Origin: Larkinella sp965227735
GTDB taxonomy: Bacteria > Bacteroidota > Bacteroidia > Cytophagales > Spirosomataceae
DNA length: 64,000 bases
Direction: 5' to 3'
NCBI RefSeq assembly: GCF_965227735.1
Contig: NZ_OZ245776.1
Span: 3,100,001 to 3,164,000 of the forward strand
The notes under the pieces are model-generated. The model did not search any database. It was not told the origin of the DNA and was given only the letters and a program-made list of their open reading frames with translations. The position numbers were made by a program, and so were the translations under genes. This document shows, in pieces, positions 43,286 through 53,124 of the stretch; within the stretch, counting starts at the first letter, position 1, and each line of letters starts with the position of its first letter.

Positions 43286-45931
43286 TTATCTGATCTGCTG
43301 CCCGATTGTAAAGTGGAATTGACCGCCCGGCCCGACGCGGGTCGGTGATCCCGGCATCCGGTCGAAACCGTAACCGTAGTCAATTCCGATCAACCCGAAG
43401 GCAGGCATGAAGATCCGTGCCCCTGCGCCCACTGAGCGTTTCAGGTCAAACGGATTGTAGCTTTTAAAGCTTCCCCAGTTGTTCCCTGCTTCCAGAAAGG
43501 TCAGAACGAAAATCGTTGCCGATGGGTTCAGCGAGACCGGATACCGGAGTTCCATCACGTACTTGCTGAAAGCCAAACCGCCCTGCGACCGTTCCAACGG
43601 GGTGGGCGAAACACCGTTCAGACCCGTATACACATCCCGGTCGTTGTAGCCGCGCAACCCGATGATGTCCTGAGCGAGGGCAAACTGACCCGTACCGGCC
43701 AGACCCGAACCACCCAACACAAACCGCTCAAAAGGACTGAAAACCGTCCGGCTGTTATACCGACCCAGGAAGCCCATGTGGGCGCGGGCGTTCAGAACCA
43801 GTTTGCCGGTTACGGTGGCAAACCAACTGGCATCGAACATCCACTTGTGGTATTCAACCCACTTGTAGCGGTCTTTCACGTCCACATTCGCATTCGTCGT
43901 TTTGTTCGAGAATGCCGAGTAAGGCGGGGTGAACGTGGCCAGCAGGGAGATCGACGAACCTGACCGGGGGAACTGTGGATTATCAATGCTGTTCCGGGCC
44001 AGGGTGCTGTTGAACGTGATGCTATTGGAAGTACCGTCGCGCAGACCGATGCCAAAAATATCGTAGTTGTTCAATTCATACCGCTGGTAGGTCAGCGAAT
44101 TGCTCAACTGGAAAAAGTCATCCGGGAAACGCAGCCGCCGACCCAGGCCGAGGGAGATCATCGTGTTTCCGTAAGACCCCAGGAAGTTTTTACCGTATGC
44201 ACTCGGATTGGTATACAACTGGTTGTAATCCGAAATCCGGTAGACCGTCCGCGACAAACTGACCGAAAACGAGTTAGGCCGTTTTCCACCCAGCCACGGT
44301 TCGGTAAACGTCAGGGAGTAGGTCTGAAACTGCCGTCCGTTGGCCTGAAAACGCAGGGCCAGTTTCTGCCCGTCACCCGCCGGCAACGGCCGCCAGGCTT
44401 TCATGTTGGTGATGTTGCGCGCCGAGAAGTTGTTGAACACCAAACCCAGCGTTCCGACAAACCCAACGTAACCACCCCAGCCACCGGATAATTCAATCTG
44501 GTCACTCGGTTTTTCTTCGACCGTATATTCAATGTCTACCGTACCGTCGGGCTGCGGAACCGGGTTGATACCAATCTTTTCCGGATCGAAATACCCCAGT
44601 GTCGACAATTCGCGCTGTGTCCGGATGATGTCGGTTTTACTGAACTTCTGGCCGGGCAGTGTCCGGATTTCCCGCAACACCACGTGGTCACTGGTCTTGG
44701 TGTTTCCGTTCAGGATAATCCGGTTGATGGTGGCCTGTTTGCCTTCAAAAATCCGGAATTCAATGTCGAGCGAATCGCCTTCCACGCTTTTGATCACGTC
44801 TTCGGCGTTGAAATACAAGTACCCGCGGTCCATGTAAGCCGAACTCAGGTCACTGCCGGGGATCCCGTTTTTCTTTTTCTCAATGTCTTCTTTGCTGTAG
44901 ACATCGCCTTTTTTCAGCCCCAGAACCTGTGTCAACTGTTCGTCGGTATACAGGTAATTGCCTTCCCAGCTAATGGTGCGGACGTAATATTTCTGCCCCT
45001 CGTCAATGTTCATGATGATATTGACGGTCCGGTCGTCGTGGGCGTAGACCGAGTCGAAGGTGACGGCGGCATCCCGGTAGCCCTCTTTGTTATAAAACTC
45101 GACAATCTTCTGCTTGTCCTCTTCGAATTTCTTCGGAACAAACTTGGAAGGCGTAAACAGGCGGCCAAACCGCATCTGCTTGGTACCTTTCATTTTCATC
45201 CGGATTTTCGACTCGTCCACCAGTTCCCGGCCGCGAATCTCGATGTTGTTAATCTTGACCTTGCTTCCCTTGTCGATCGACACGCGCATGGTGGCCTGGT
45301 TGCGGGTGCTGTCGGTTGGCACCGACAGGATTTTCACCTTCGTGTTCAGGTAGCCTTTCTCAACGAAATACTTCTTGACACTCAGTTGCGTATTTTTAAT
45401 TAACGTATTGGAAATCAGACGACCCAGATTCAGTTTTATCTTGTCTTTGAGCGCGTCCTGCTCTGATTTTTTAATCCCGACGAAGGTTACCTTGTACAGA
45501 CGGGGTTGCTCTTTGATCGATACATTGAGGGTTACCTGCGAACCGTCGACTTTGGTGGCCAGGATCTCGACATCTTCGAGCAGTCCCTGTCCCATCAGGC
45601 GTTTGATGGCTCCGTTGATGGCTTCGCCCGGAATCCGGATTTTATCGCCGACTTTCAAACCCGTCAGCGAGAGCAGGGAGTTGGGATCGAGGTATTTGTT
45701 TCCGGTTACGGTCAGTCCTTCAATTTCGTACTCTTTCGGATCGGCGTAGTTCAGATCGATGAGGGAAGGCGTTGAGGAAACTGGCGACTGGCCCGTCGTA
45801 ATGCGTCCGCCCCCGAATCCCGGCCGAACCTGCGCCTGCGCCGACAGCGCGATGAACAGCGTCAGCGAGACCACACCCGCCAAAAATCTTTTCCTGCTCA
45901 AAAATACCAAGGTGGTAGGAGTTCCTTTCAT
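43286..45931 (-). CDS. bamA: Outer-membrane protein assembly factor BamA
   Basis: BamA inserts beta-barrels into the outer membrane. The 881-residue protein has a signal peptide, five POTRA domains (first at YEIEGLTVTGNKYLD, then repeats such as GQKYYVRTISWEGNYLYTDE and ATINRIILNGNTKTSDHVV), and a C-terminal 16-strand barrel that ends FTIGQQIR. The loop-6 IGLRGYNDRDV corresponds to the V/IRGF/Y motif. A Gly-rich linker after the signal (RPGFGGGRITTGQ) is unusual but mild. It begins 4 nt after uppS and is followed by two OmpH genes, an envelope-biogenesis operon. Confidence 0.95.
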   Translation of the reverse strand: MKGTPTTLVFLSRKRFLAGVVSLTLFIALSAQAQVRPGFGGGRITTGQSPVSSTPSLIDLNYADPKEYEIEGLTVTGNKYLDPNSLLSLTGLKVGDKIRIPGEAINGAIKRLMGQGLLEDVEILATKVDGSQVTLNVSIKEQPRLYKVTFVGIKKSEQDALKDKIKLNLGRLISNTLIKNTQLSVKKYFVEKGYLNTKVKILSVPTDSTRNQATMRVSIDKGSKVKINNIEIRGRELVDESKIRMKMKGTKQMRFGRLFTPSKFVPKKFEEDKQKIVEFYNKEGYRDAAVTFDSVYAHDDRTVNIIMNIDEGQKYYVRTISWEGNYLYTDEQLTQVLGLKKGDVYSKEDIEKKKNGIPGSDLSSAYMDRGYLYFNAEDVIKSVEGDSLDIEFRIFEGKQATINRIILNGNTKTSDHVVLREIRTLPGQKFSKTDIIRTQRELSTLGYFDPEKIGINPVPQPDGTVDIEYTVEEKPSDQIELSGGWGGYVGFVGTLGLVFNNFSARNITNMKAWRPLPAGDGQKLALRFQANGRQFQTYSLTFTEPWLGGKRPNSFSVSLSRTVYRISDYNQLYTNPSAYGKNFLGSYGNTMISLGLGRRLRFPDDFFQLSNSLTYQRYELNNYDIFGIGLRDGTSNSITFNSTLARNSIDNPQFPRSGSSISLLATFTPPYSAFSNKTTNANVDVKDRYKWVEYHKWMFDASWFATVTGKLVLNARAHMGFLGRYNSRTVFSPFERFVLGGSGLAGTGQFALAQDIIGLRGYNDRDVYTGLNGVSPTPLERSQGGLAFSKYVMELRYPVSLNPSATIFVLTFLEAGNNWGSFKSYNPFDLKRSVGAGARIFMPAFGLIGIDYGYGFDRMPGSPTRVGPGGQFHFTIGQQIR

Positions 45932-45934
45932 ACG

Positions 45935-46675
45935 TCACTTTACGAGTTGTTCACTGGTTTTTCCAAAACGCCGTTCACGGTTCTGATAGGTCAGAATCGC
46001 TTCCCACAAATGTGGTTTACGGAAATCGGGCCACAACACGTCATTAATAATATAGAGTTCTGCGTAAGCCAATTGCCAGAGCATAAAATTGCTGATGCGG
46101 TGATCGCCACCCGTCCGGATCATCAGATCGACCTCATCGATGCCTTCGGTTGCCAGCGCACCGGCAAACACGTCTTCATTGATCTGGTCGGGCGTCAGGG
46201 TCCCGTCCTGTACCTGTCGGGCCAGCTTCTTGGTGGCCTCCAGAATATCCCATTTTCCGCTGTAACTCAACGCGAGATTCAAATTCAGGCCGTCGTTATT
46301 CTCCGTCAACCGCATGGCTTCGGTCAGTTCCGACCGGCAATCCTTGGGCAACGTACTGATGCTGCCAATGGCCGTTAACCGAACGTTGTTTTCCATCAAG
46401 GTTGGCACTTCGCCCCGGATGGTGTGCACCAGCAGGTGCATCAGCGCATCGATTTCCATCTTCGGACGGCTCCAGTTTTCGGTGGAAAAGGTATAGAGTG
46501 TCAGGTACTTCACGCCCAATTCTGCACATCCTTCGGTTACTTCCCTGACGGCTTTGATTGCATTTCGATGGCCGAACACCCGTGCAGCTCCCTGCTTTTT
46601 GGCCCAGCGTCCATTTCCGTCCATGATAACGGCGATGTGTCGGGGCAGATTGCTCAGGTCAATGAGTTCTTTCAT
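45935..46675 (-). CDS. uppS: Isoprenyl transferase (undecaprenyl diphosphate synthase)
   Basis: UppS makes the C55 lipid carrier for peptidoglycan and O-antigen synthesis. The 246-residue protein has the signature HIAVIMDGNGRWAKKQG (14-30), with the catalytic Asp in MDGNGRW, then LYTFSTENWSRP, and the C-terminal IRTGGDHRISNFMLWQLAYAEL. The latter usually reads RTSGE(x)R; here RTGGDHR, a conservative change seen in several Bacteroidota. The stop lies 3 nt before the bamA start, so the two are probably translated from one mRNA. A weak palindrome (46775-46851) sits upstream. Confidence 0.96.
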   Translation of the reverse strand: MKELIDLSNLPRHIAVIMDGNGRWAKKQGAARVFGHRNAIKAVREVTEGCAELGVKYLTLYTFSTENWSRPKMEIDALMHLLVHTIRGEVPTLMENNVRLTAIGSISTLPKDCRSELTEAMRLTENNDGLNLNLALSYSGKWDILEATKKLARQVQDGTLTPDQINEDVFAGALATEGIDEVDLMIRTGGDHRISNFMLWQLAYAELYIINDVLWPDFRKPHLWEAILTYQNRERRFGKTSEQLVK

Positions 46676-46774
46676 TCAGCCGGATTCGTTTTAACAAACT
46701 TTAACATAAAGACGGCCCGACGAGGTGGGCCGATCAAAATCAGGCTGCAAGTTACTAAAAAGCCTACGGTTTTA

Positions 46775-46851
46775 AAAGGCATGAGGGAGCGAAGGAACGA
46801 GGGAGTGATTTATATTTTCACGCCGTCGATCTTTCACTCCCTCATGCCTTT
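46775..46851. repeat. Palindromic repeat upstream of uppS
   Basis: Arms AAAGGCATGAGGGAG (46775-46789) and CTCCCTCATGCCTTT (46837-46851) are exact complements. An inner GAGGGAGTGA/TCACTCCCTC pair overlaps them and gives an alternative fold. It lies between the upstream LytTR gene and uppS on the same strand and may end transcription of the former. Confidence 0.75.
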
Positions 46852-46898
46852 AGGCCTTCCTGCGGATAAAGTCGGACCAGGCAATGCCGCAACGGGGA

Positions 46899-47609
46899 TC
46901 AGGCGTCACTTTTTTTGCCAAGCAAGCCTAAAAAACCCTGAAACCGCTCCCGGTAAGCAGCTCCCAACGGGATTTGGTGGCTTCCAACGGAGATACTTCG
47001 GTAGGAATAACTGGTGATTTTGGACAGGTTCACAATGTAGGATTTGTGAACCCGCAGGAATTGTTGCCGGGGAAGGACGTTTTCAAGGTTGGAGATGGTG
47101 TCGTTGACGGCAACGACCTTCTGCTGTCCGGCAATTTTACAGTAAATCCCGTAAGCCTGCACATAGTCGATGTCCGCATAATCGAACCGTTGAAAAGTAT
47201 GCCCGGTTTTCAGGAAGATGAACGGATAACGGGCCTGGTTTCCGGGCGTAAGCCGAACACTCAGCGCCCGGTTGATGGCCCGTGTAAAGCGCAGAAAAGT
47301 GAAAGGCTTGAGCACATAATCGACAATTCCCAGATCGAAACTGTCGACCGCATACTCCGCATTGGTTGAGGTCACAATAACCGGAACATGTTTTGAAAAA
47401 GAGCCGATCAAATCGAATCCGTTCAAACCAGGCCGGTGCATATCGAGACAAACCAGGCTGTATGACTTTTGACGCAGCAAGCCCAGCGCTTCAGGAACGG
47501 AATGGCACACGTCGGGTGGTAAAAAAAACGGCAGTTGGGTAATGTAGTCTCTCAACTCCGTCCCGGCCTTGGCCGAGTCATCCACAATAAGGCATTTCTG
47601 TAAATTCAT
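46899..47609 (-). CDS. LytTR-family response regulator (divergent from hybrid regulator)
   Basis: The 236-residue protein has a receiver domain with the acidic pair Asp10-Asp11, phospho-acceptor Asp56 in CLDMHRPG, Thr in VIVTST and Lys in YVLKPF. A LytTR DNA-binding domain follows from about residue 130: YPFIFLKTGHTFQRFDYADIDYVQA, RVHKSYIVNLSKI. No kinase is adjacent; the neighbour is the hybrid regulator read divergently, 467 nt away. ATG 47609 is used, as upstream frames hold only non-family sequence. The protein may regulate the divergent gene or its own promoter, where an inverted repeat (47787-47814) is found. Confidence 0.88.
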   Translation of the reverse strand: MNLQKCLIVDDSAKAGTELRDYITQLPFFLPPDVCHSVPEALGLLRQKSYSLVCLDMHRPGLNGFDLIGSFSKHVPVIVTSTNAEYAVDSFDLGIVDYVLKPFTFLRFTRAINRALSVRLTPGNQARYPFIFLKTGHTFQRFDYADIDYVQAYGIYCKIAGQQKVVAVNDTISNLENVLPRQQFLRVHKSYIVNLSKITSYSYRSISVGSHQIPLGAAYRERFQGFLGLLGKKSDA

Positions 47610-47786
47610 AATCGTTCGTGGTGGACTAAAATTCAGGTTCTGAGAAACGCTGTCGATATCCCTGTTTAGTTGTGTTTTTACAGGAAGTGCCGTATTTCCT
47701 TCACACAAACCTTTACCGCGCGTTGAAAACCGACAGCAGGGGCCGAAATTTCCGGGGTTCCCCAAAGGGTACCAATTCAACCAATA

Positions 47787-47814
47787 GTGTACTAAACTGA
47801 ATGATTTAGTACAC
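47787..47814. promoter_or_regulatory. Perfect 10-bp inverted repeat, possible operator
   Basis: GTGTACTAAA (47787-47796) and TTTAGTACAC (47805-47814) are separated by 8 nt. Symmetry with 18-nt centre-to-centre spacing fits a dimeric regulator binding two half-sites. It lies in the gap between the LytTR gene and the hybrid regulator. Confidence 0.45.
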
Positions 47815-47979
47815 AAACGTGAAAAAAAACCACACAAAACCATCACTTCGACCGGTTAGAAGCAATGGCCCGCATTCAAAAAAGGCTATCTTTAAATCCT
47901 TCTTACGGCAGGATTGCGGAAAGGATAACCACCACCGGACCGGGTGGGTCTCTCTCGTTGAATGTTGACACAAAGAACG

Positions 47980-48029
47980 GGCAGGAAAACATGGGAATCC
48001 TGCCAAAATACTGGGACAATCCTGCCAAA
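47980..48029 (+). promoter_or_regulatory. Direct repeats with 22-bp period ahead of the hybrid regulator
   Basis: AATCCTGCCAAA occurs at 47996-48007 and 48018-48029, exactly 22 bp (two helical turns) apart. An inverted partial copy, GGCAGGA, lies at 47980-47986. The array ends 47 nt before the likely ATG at 48077. Direct half-sites at this spacing resemble targets of LytTR or AraC-type activators, both of which are encoded here. Confidence 0.45.
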
Positions 48030-48076
48030 GAGACTAAAATAACGTGTTTGGAAAGGTGTTTTTTCGATACAGCAGG

Positions 48077-51000
48077 ATGGCGAAGACAAAACTGGGGGCA
48101 AGTGGGCGAAATTGGACTTTAGGATGTTGGCGTTATCTGCGCATTGGCCTCCTGCTGACGGGCGGTTTTCCTGGGATATATCCTGCCTACGCAGATACGC
48201 CCTACATCGTCAAAGTACAGCATTACTCCGTAGCAGAAGGATTACCCAACCGGATGGTGATGACCATCGGGCAGGATCATCAGGGCTTCGCCTGGGTCGG
48301 TACCATGAATAATGCGTATCAATTCGACGGCCATACGTTTAAGGCGCTTCCACCCGAACAATCTGCCATAGAAAGCGCATTGGCCTCCGTCGTTCATGCT
48401 ATTCGTACCGATTCGGAGCGGCATTTATGGTTTTTTAAGGCCTGGTCGTCCAGCGACCATGAACAGATTGAAATACTGGCTCCGGGTCAACAGAAGCCCA
48501 TTTCATTTGAAGCATTTTTTCACCGAAAGCTTCCCTTCAATGCCGATGAGATGATCGAAATTGGTTCGCAGGAAAGTGCAGCCCGCCAGTCGACGGAACC
48601 TTTCCTGGTGCCCCTTCGGAACGGCGATATCTGGCGTCATGAAGGGAAAGGCCATTTTAAACGGTTGTATCACCATTCAATCTCGTCCAATAAACTCGTT
48701 TCATCGTCCGACAAACTCATTAATCTGCACGTAACGCCTACCGGAACCATATTACTGGTTTTCTCCCGGGAACCAACACGCCACCCCACCGCCGAAACGC
48801 CTTTCCTGAACGAATTAGTCGAACTCTGGCCCAACGGAACAGTGCGTCGGCGGCAAGCCATACCAAATCGGCTGTTTCCGGTGTGGGTAGACCCTCAGGG
48901 AGCGATTTACCTGAACAATGAAAAATTCTTTTCCCCCGGCAACAAGGCAAAGGACTCCCCCCATCTGACCGAACACCAGGTCGATCGCTTGCTCTATCGG
49001 CTGACCGTAGACGGCAGGCTGATCCATATGCCGATTTCTTTTCCGACCAACCCGTTTCCCAATCCCAGTCACTATAGTTTTACGGGCAAGGGCTGTAAAA
49101 TGGCCTACGACTCCAGGCATCAGTTGTTCTGGATCATTGGCAAAAACGTTCTGTTCGCCTGGAGTCCCAAACACGGTATTGTCTTCGACCTGGCGGCATC
49201 GGGCTTTCCGGTCGCCAGTCTGGACGAATTCACTCAATTATTCGTTGACCGAACCGGCGCCGTTTGGATCGGCACGAACAATGGTTTTTTTTTAATGACC
49301 GTCGAACCGAATCATTTCCAACGGCATTTTTATACCGCCGACCAGGAAACCACGACACCTAACCTGAGCACCCGGGGCATTACTCAGGCTGGCGATTGGC
49401 TCTGGATCAACGCAAACTGGCCTTACTTTGGTACCAGCCAGCTACTAAACCTGAAAACCGGACAAAGTCCGCAAGTAGTTTTAGGAACCTACGGCCCCAC
49501 CATCCAGGGCCATGATCGGGCGATTTGGGCCCCGGCGACCGGTAACTTTCTGGCTCGGGTCGATCCGGCAACGCTGAAAATCCAAAAATATCATCTAACA
49601 AACCCGGTAAGCATGTGCTGGGCGCTCTGGCAGGATAGCCGGCATAATTTCTGGATGGGCTTCGATGAAGGTCTCTCGTATTTTGACAACCACCGGAAAC
49701 AAAACCACCCGTTCAGGCAGTATAACCAGTACCGCGAACTGGCGAAAAACCGGGTCAACGGTTTTTTCCCGGACGCTTCCGCCAACGGAATCTGGGTGGC
49801 CGCTTCGTCGGGTCTGTATCTGCTCGACACATTGCGGGGCATCACCGCCCGCTTCAGTTCCCACGATGAAGCCCCGAACTACCTCCCCTTCGACCACTTT
49901 ACGTTTGTTCATCCCGACCGCACCCAACCCGGTATCTACTGGCTGGCTACCCGCGGAGGAGGGCTAATCCGGTGGGAGCGCCGAACCGGTCGCTGGCAAC
50001 AATTTACGCGGGAAACCGGGCTTTCCAACAATGAACTCTATTCGATTCACGAAGACCGCCAGGGGCGGCTCTGGTTGCCCAGCAGCTACGGTTTGATGCG
50101 GTTCCAAAAGAAAACCTACCAAACTCAGGTCTTTTTGCCGCAGGATGGCATTGCGCACGAAGAGTTTAACCTGACTTCCCATTTCCAGACGCCGGACGGA
50201 CAACTGTTCCTGGGTGGCCTGAACGGCGTGACGGCTTTCTGGCCCGACCGGCAAATGGCCGAAAAACCGGTCGTCGTTCCCCTCATGGTAACGGGCTATG
50301 AACAACTTAATGCCAGCACCGGCCAGCGTACGAATCATCTTGCGGATTTCAACCGGGATCGACACCTTACCATTCCTACCGAAAACCGGTCTTTCTCCCT
50401 GACTTTTGCGCTGCTCGATTACCGCTACGGCCGTCAATTTCGGTTATCCTACCGCATCGTCGGCTGGCAGAATTACTGGACGTCGCAACTCCGGCGGGAT
50501 GTAGCGATCAATGGGCTGCCCCCCGGCCAATACCAACTCCAGGTGCGGGCGCAAAATCCCAATGGACAGTGGGTATCCGACACGCTCACGATTCCTGTTA
50601 CGGTTTTGACCCCGTTTTATCAACAAACATGGTTCGTGATCCTGTGTCTTCTGAGCTTACTCTGGCTGATCGTTGGTATTTTCCGGTGGCGAAACAAACG
50701 GTTGATCCGGGAAACCAAACGGCTGGAAGCGGAAGTGACCCGCCGAACCGCACAAATTGAAAATGATAAGGCGCTGATTCAGCAACAGGCTACCGATCTA
50801 CAGGCCAGTGCCACGCTGAAAGCCCGGTTTTTCGCCAACATTTCCCACGAATTCCGGACGCCCCTGACCCTGCTCCTGGGGCCACTGGCGTATTTATCTA
50901 AACGCACTACCGAGCCGGTTACCAGCCGGTTGCTGGCCGGAATGGACCGTAACGCCCGGCAATTGCTGGCTATGATCAACGACTTGCTCGACCTTTCCAA

Positions 51001-52339
51001 ACTGGATGTCAACCCGGTGCAGTTGACCCAACAGCCTGCCGACCTGTCTGCGCTCATCCACCGCACAGTCGCGTCTTTTACCCCCCAGGCCGATTATACC
51101 GGTATCCAACTGATCATCGAAGGAGCAACGTCTCCCCTTTGGCTGTTCCTGGATGTGGCCAAAATGGAGACGGTTTTGAAAAACCTGCTGGCCAATGCGC
51201 TCCATTTTACCTCCGCCAACGGATCGGTTACCGTTCGGCTCCACAAACCAACGGACTGGATCCGAATGGAGGTAATCGACACCGGCAGCGGTATTCACCC
51301 GAATGACCTACCCCATATTTTCGAACGGTATTACCAATCGCAGCAGCCCAACGCTCCGCTGCGGGGAGGCACTGGAATCGGGCTGGCCCTGTCGATGGAG
51401 TATTGTAAACTCTGGGGGGGTGACTTAACGGTCGACAGCACCCTGGGGAAAGGCAGCACGTTTGCCCTAACCTGCCCCTACCAGCCGACCGCTCCGCAGG
51501 AATCGATGCCGGCACCGGAAACCAAAAGCCCGGAGCCGGTTTGGGCCGAAGCTAAAAACCACAATTTGGCCACCCGAATTTTACTGGTCGAAGACAATCC
51601 CGACATGGCGGAATATCTGGAAACGATTCTGAGTCCCTATTACCTCCTCCACGTGACGCGAAACGGCCGGGAAGCCTGGCAGTGGCTGAGTGTCCTGCCG
51701 GTGGCCGACCAGCCTAAATTGATTGTTACCGATCTGATGATGCCGGATATGGACGGGCTGGCACTGGTCAACCAGATTCGCCAGCAACCGACGGTTCGCA
51801 CAATTCCGGTGCTGATGCTGACCGCCCGAACCAGCCAGGATGTCAAACTCGAAGCCCTCCGCCTGGGCGTTGCCGATTACGTCACCAAACCGTTCGACCA
51901 GGATGAGTTGATCACCCGCATCGACAATCTGCTCGAACGCTCGCAGGAACGTATCGCCTGGCAGCAACAGCTTCCGGCCGAAGCCGCCGGCTCGTCGGTT
52001 CCGATGGACGAAGAATGGCTCCTGCAGATTGAGCAACTGGTCCTGAAAAACCTGACCAACACCCAGTTTCAGGTTCACTCGATTGCCGATGCCGTTCACA
52101 GCAGCGAGCGGCAGTTATACCGGCGACTGAAGAAACTGACCGGTTTTTCGCCCAATCAGTTTATTCAGGAAATCCGGCTTCAAACCGCCCGTGAATGGCT
52201 CGAAAACCAGCAGTATGGCACGGTTAAAGAAGTGTGCTACGCTGTTGGTTTCCAGGATGCTGTCTATTTTTCGCGACTGTTTCTAAATCGCTTTGGCCGC
52301 TATCCGGCAACCTTTCTCCGAACGGCAGACGTATCGTAG
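48077..52339 (+). CDS. Hybrid two-component system regulator (sensor kinase, receiver, AraC-type DNA-binding domain)
   Basis: This 1,420-residue inner-membrane protein carries a complete signalling route in one chain. After an N-terminal signal-anchor (YLRIGLLLTGGFPG) come about 700 periplasmic residues of propeller repeats with WVGT.NN and W.P.S.GL motifs, a Y_Y_Y domain (near 770-835), a membrane segment (about 850-870), a kinase with His924 in ISHEFRTP and GGTGIGLAL, a receiver with Asp1219 in VTDLMMPDMDG, and an AraC HTH (QLYRRLKKLTGFSPNQFIQE). Such HTCS proteins usually sense oligosaccharides imported by SusCD. The nearest SusCD pair is 5 kb away and others intervene. A GTG at 48044 is an alternative start. 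Ligand cannot be predicted. Confidence 0.93.
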   Translation: MAKTKLGASGRNWTLGCWRYLRIGLLLTGGFPGIYPAYADTPYIVKVQHYSVAEGLPNRMVMTIGQDHQGFAWVGTMNNAYQFDGHTFKALPPEQSAIESALASVVHAIRTDSERHLWFFKAWSSSDHEQIEILAPGQQKPISFEAFFHRKLPFNADEMIEIGSQESAARQSTEPFLVPLRNGDIWRHEGKGHFKRLYHHSISSNKLVSSSDKLINLHVTPTGTILLVFSREPTRHPTAETPFLNELVELWPNGTVRRRQAIPNRLFPVWVDPQGAIYLNNEKFFSPGNKAKDSPHLTEHQVDRLLYRLTVDGRLIHMPISFPTNPFPNPSHYSFTGKGCKMAYDSRHQLFWIIGKNVLFAWSPKHGIVFDLAASGFPVASLDEFTQLFVDRTGAVWIGTNNGFFLMTVEPNHFQRHFYTADQETTTPNLSTRGITQAGDWLWINANWPYFGTSQLLNLKTGQSPQVVLGTYGPTIQGHDRAIWAPATGNFLARVDPATLKIQKYHLTNPVSMCWALWQDSRHNFWMGFDEGLSYFDNHRKQNHPFRQYNQYRELAKNRVNGFFPDASANGIWVAASSGLYLLDTLRGITARFSSHDEAPNYLPFDHFTFVHPDRTQPGIYWLATRGGGLIRWERRTGRWQQFTRETGLSNNELYSIHEDRQGRLWLPSSYGLMRFQKKTYQTQVFLPQDGIAHEEFNLTSHFQTPDGQLFLGGLNGVTAFWPDRQMAEKPVVVPLMVTGYEQLNASTGQRTNHLADFNRDRHLTIPTENRSFSLTFALLDYRYGRQFRLSYRIVGWQNYWTSQLRRDVAINGLPPGQYQLQVRAQNPNGQWVSDTLTIPVTVLTPFYQQTWFVILCLLSLLWLIVGIFRWRNKRLIRETKRLEAEVTRRTAQIENDKALIQQQATDLQASATLKARFFANISHEFRTPLTLLLGPLAYLSKRTTEPVTSRLLAGMDRNARQLLAMINDLLDLSKLDVNPVQLTQQPADLSALIHRTVASFTPQADYTGIQLIIEGATSPLWLFLDVAKMETVLKNLLANALHFTSANGSVTVRLHKPTDWIRMEVIDTGSGIHPNDLPHIFERYYQSQQPNAPLRGGTGIGLALSMEYCKLWGGDLTVDSTLGKGSTFALTCPYQPTAPQESMPAPETKSPEPVWAEAKNHNLATRILLVEDNPDMAEYLETILSPYYLLHVTRNGREAWQWLSVLPVADQPKLIVTDLMMPDMDGLALVNQIRQQPTVRTIPVLMLTARTSQDVKLEALRLGVADYVTKPFDQDELITRIDNLLERSQERIAWQQQLPAEAAGSSVPMDEEWLLQIEQLVLKNLTNTQFQVHSIADAVHSSERQLYRRLKKLTGFSPNQFIQEIRLQTAREWLENQQYGTVKEVCYAVGFQDAVYFSRLFLNRFGRYPATFLRTADVS

Positions 52340-52350
52340 CCGGGGCAATC

Positions 52351-53124
52351 TTATAATTCCATCAGGCTTTTCAGATTGTCATGAAAACTGCTTCCGGTTA
52401 GTAGCTGAGTGGCTTTTTTATCCCGCATGATAACCGCATATTTTCCGTTAAAATGCCGTTGAATCTCCTGAATATGGCGGGAATTCAAAAGCGTCGAGCG
52501 GCTGATGCGGGTGAACGAATCCGGCAATTTTTCCTCCAGCGTCGAAATGGTATGGTTGGTCAGAAACTGCTGTCCGTCAACGGTATGGAGGAACACGTAC
52601 TTGTCTTCGGCTTCAAACCAGGCAATGTTGGCAAGCGGAATCAGCAAAATACGGTCGCCGGTTTTAACGGAAATGGAATGCAGTTCTTTCCGGGGTTTCA
52701 GCAATTCCAGCACATGCCGCAAATCCGGGCTTGCACCCGTCGGTGCCGCCTTTGACCTCCGGATGCGCTCCACGGTTTTTTCCAGACGCTCCGGTTCGAT
52801 GGGTTTCAGGAGGTAGTCGATGGAGTTTTCTTCGAAGGCCCGGACGGCGTAATCGTCGTAGGCCGTAGCGAACACTACAATCGGCAGATACGGCAGTTTC
52901 GCCAGCATCTCGAAACCGTTCAGGCCCGGCATCTCGATATCCAGAAAAATGAGATCCGGTTCCAGTGCTTCCACGGCTTTCAGACCTTCCAGCCCATTCC
53001 CGGCTTCGCCCACAATCTCGAACGTATCGCCATATGCACCCAACAAGCGCCGGAGCCGGTTGATGGCCAGGGGTTCGTCGTCCACCAATAAGGTTCGGAG
53101 CGGAAATTCAGCAGCCATTCTCAT
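52351..53124 (-). CDS. LytTR-family response regulator (partner of LytS-type kinase)
   Basis: The 257-residue protein has a receiver with Asp15-Asp16, phospho-acceptor Asp62 in FLDIEMPG, FATAYDDYAVRAF and Lys in YLLKPIE, and a LytTR domain from about residue 150 (ISVKTGDRILLIPLANIAWFEAE ... FTRISRSTLLNSRHIQ). Its ATG overlaps the kinase stop by ATGA, so the two are translationally coupled and form a system. It belongs to the same transcription direction as the upstream TonB receptor operon. Targets are unknown. Confidence 0.93.
   Translation of the reverse strand: MRMAAEFPLRTLLVDDEPLAINRLRRLLGAYGDTFEIVGEAGNGLEGLKAVEALEPDLIFLDIEMPGLNGFEMLAKLPYLPIVVFATAYDDYAVRAFEENSIDYLLKPIEPERLEKTVERIRRSKAAPTGASPDLRHVLELLKPRKELHSISVKTGDRILLIPLANIAWFEAEDKYVFLHTVDGQQFLTNHTISTLEEKLPDSFTRISRSTLLNSRHIQEIQRHFNGKYAVIMRDKKATQLLTGSSFHDNLKSLMEL

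Noticed and set aside
47610..47846. Longer start for the LytTR regulator
   Set aside because: The upstream residues are not receiver-like and the canonical start MNLQKCLIVDD is at 47609.
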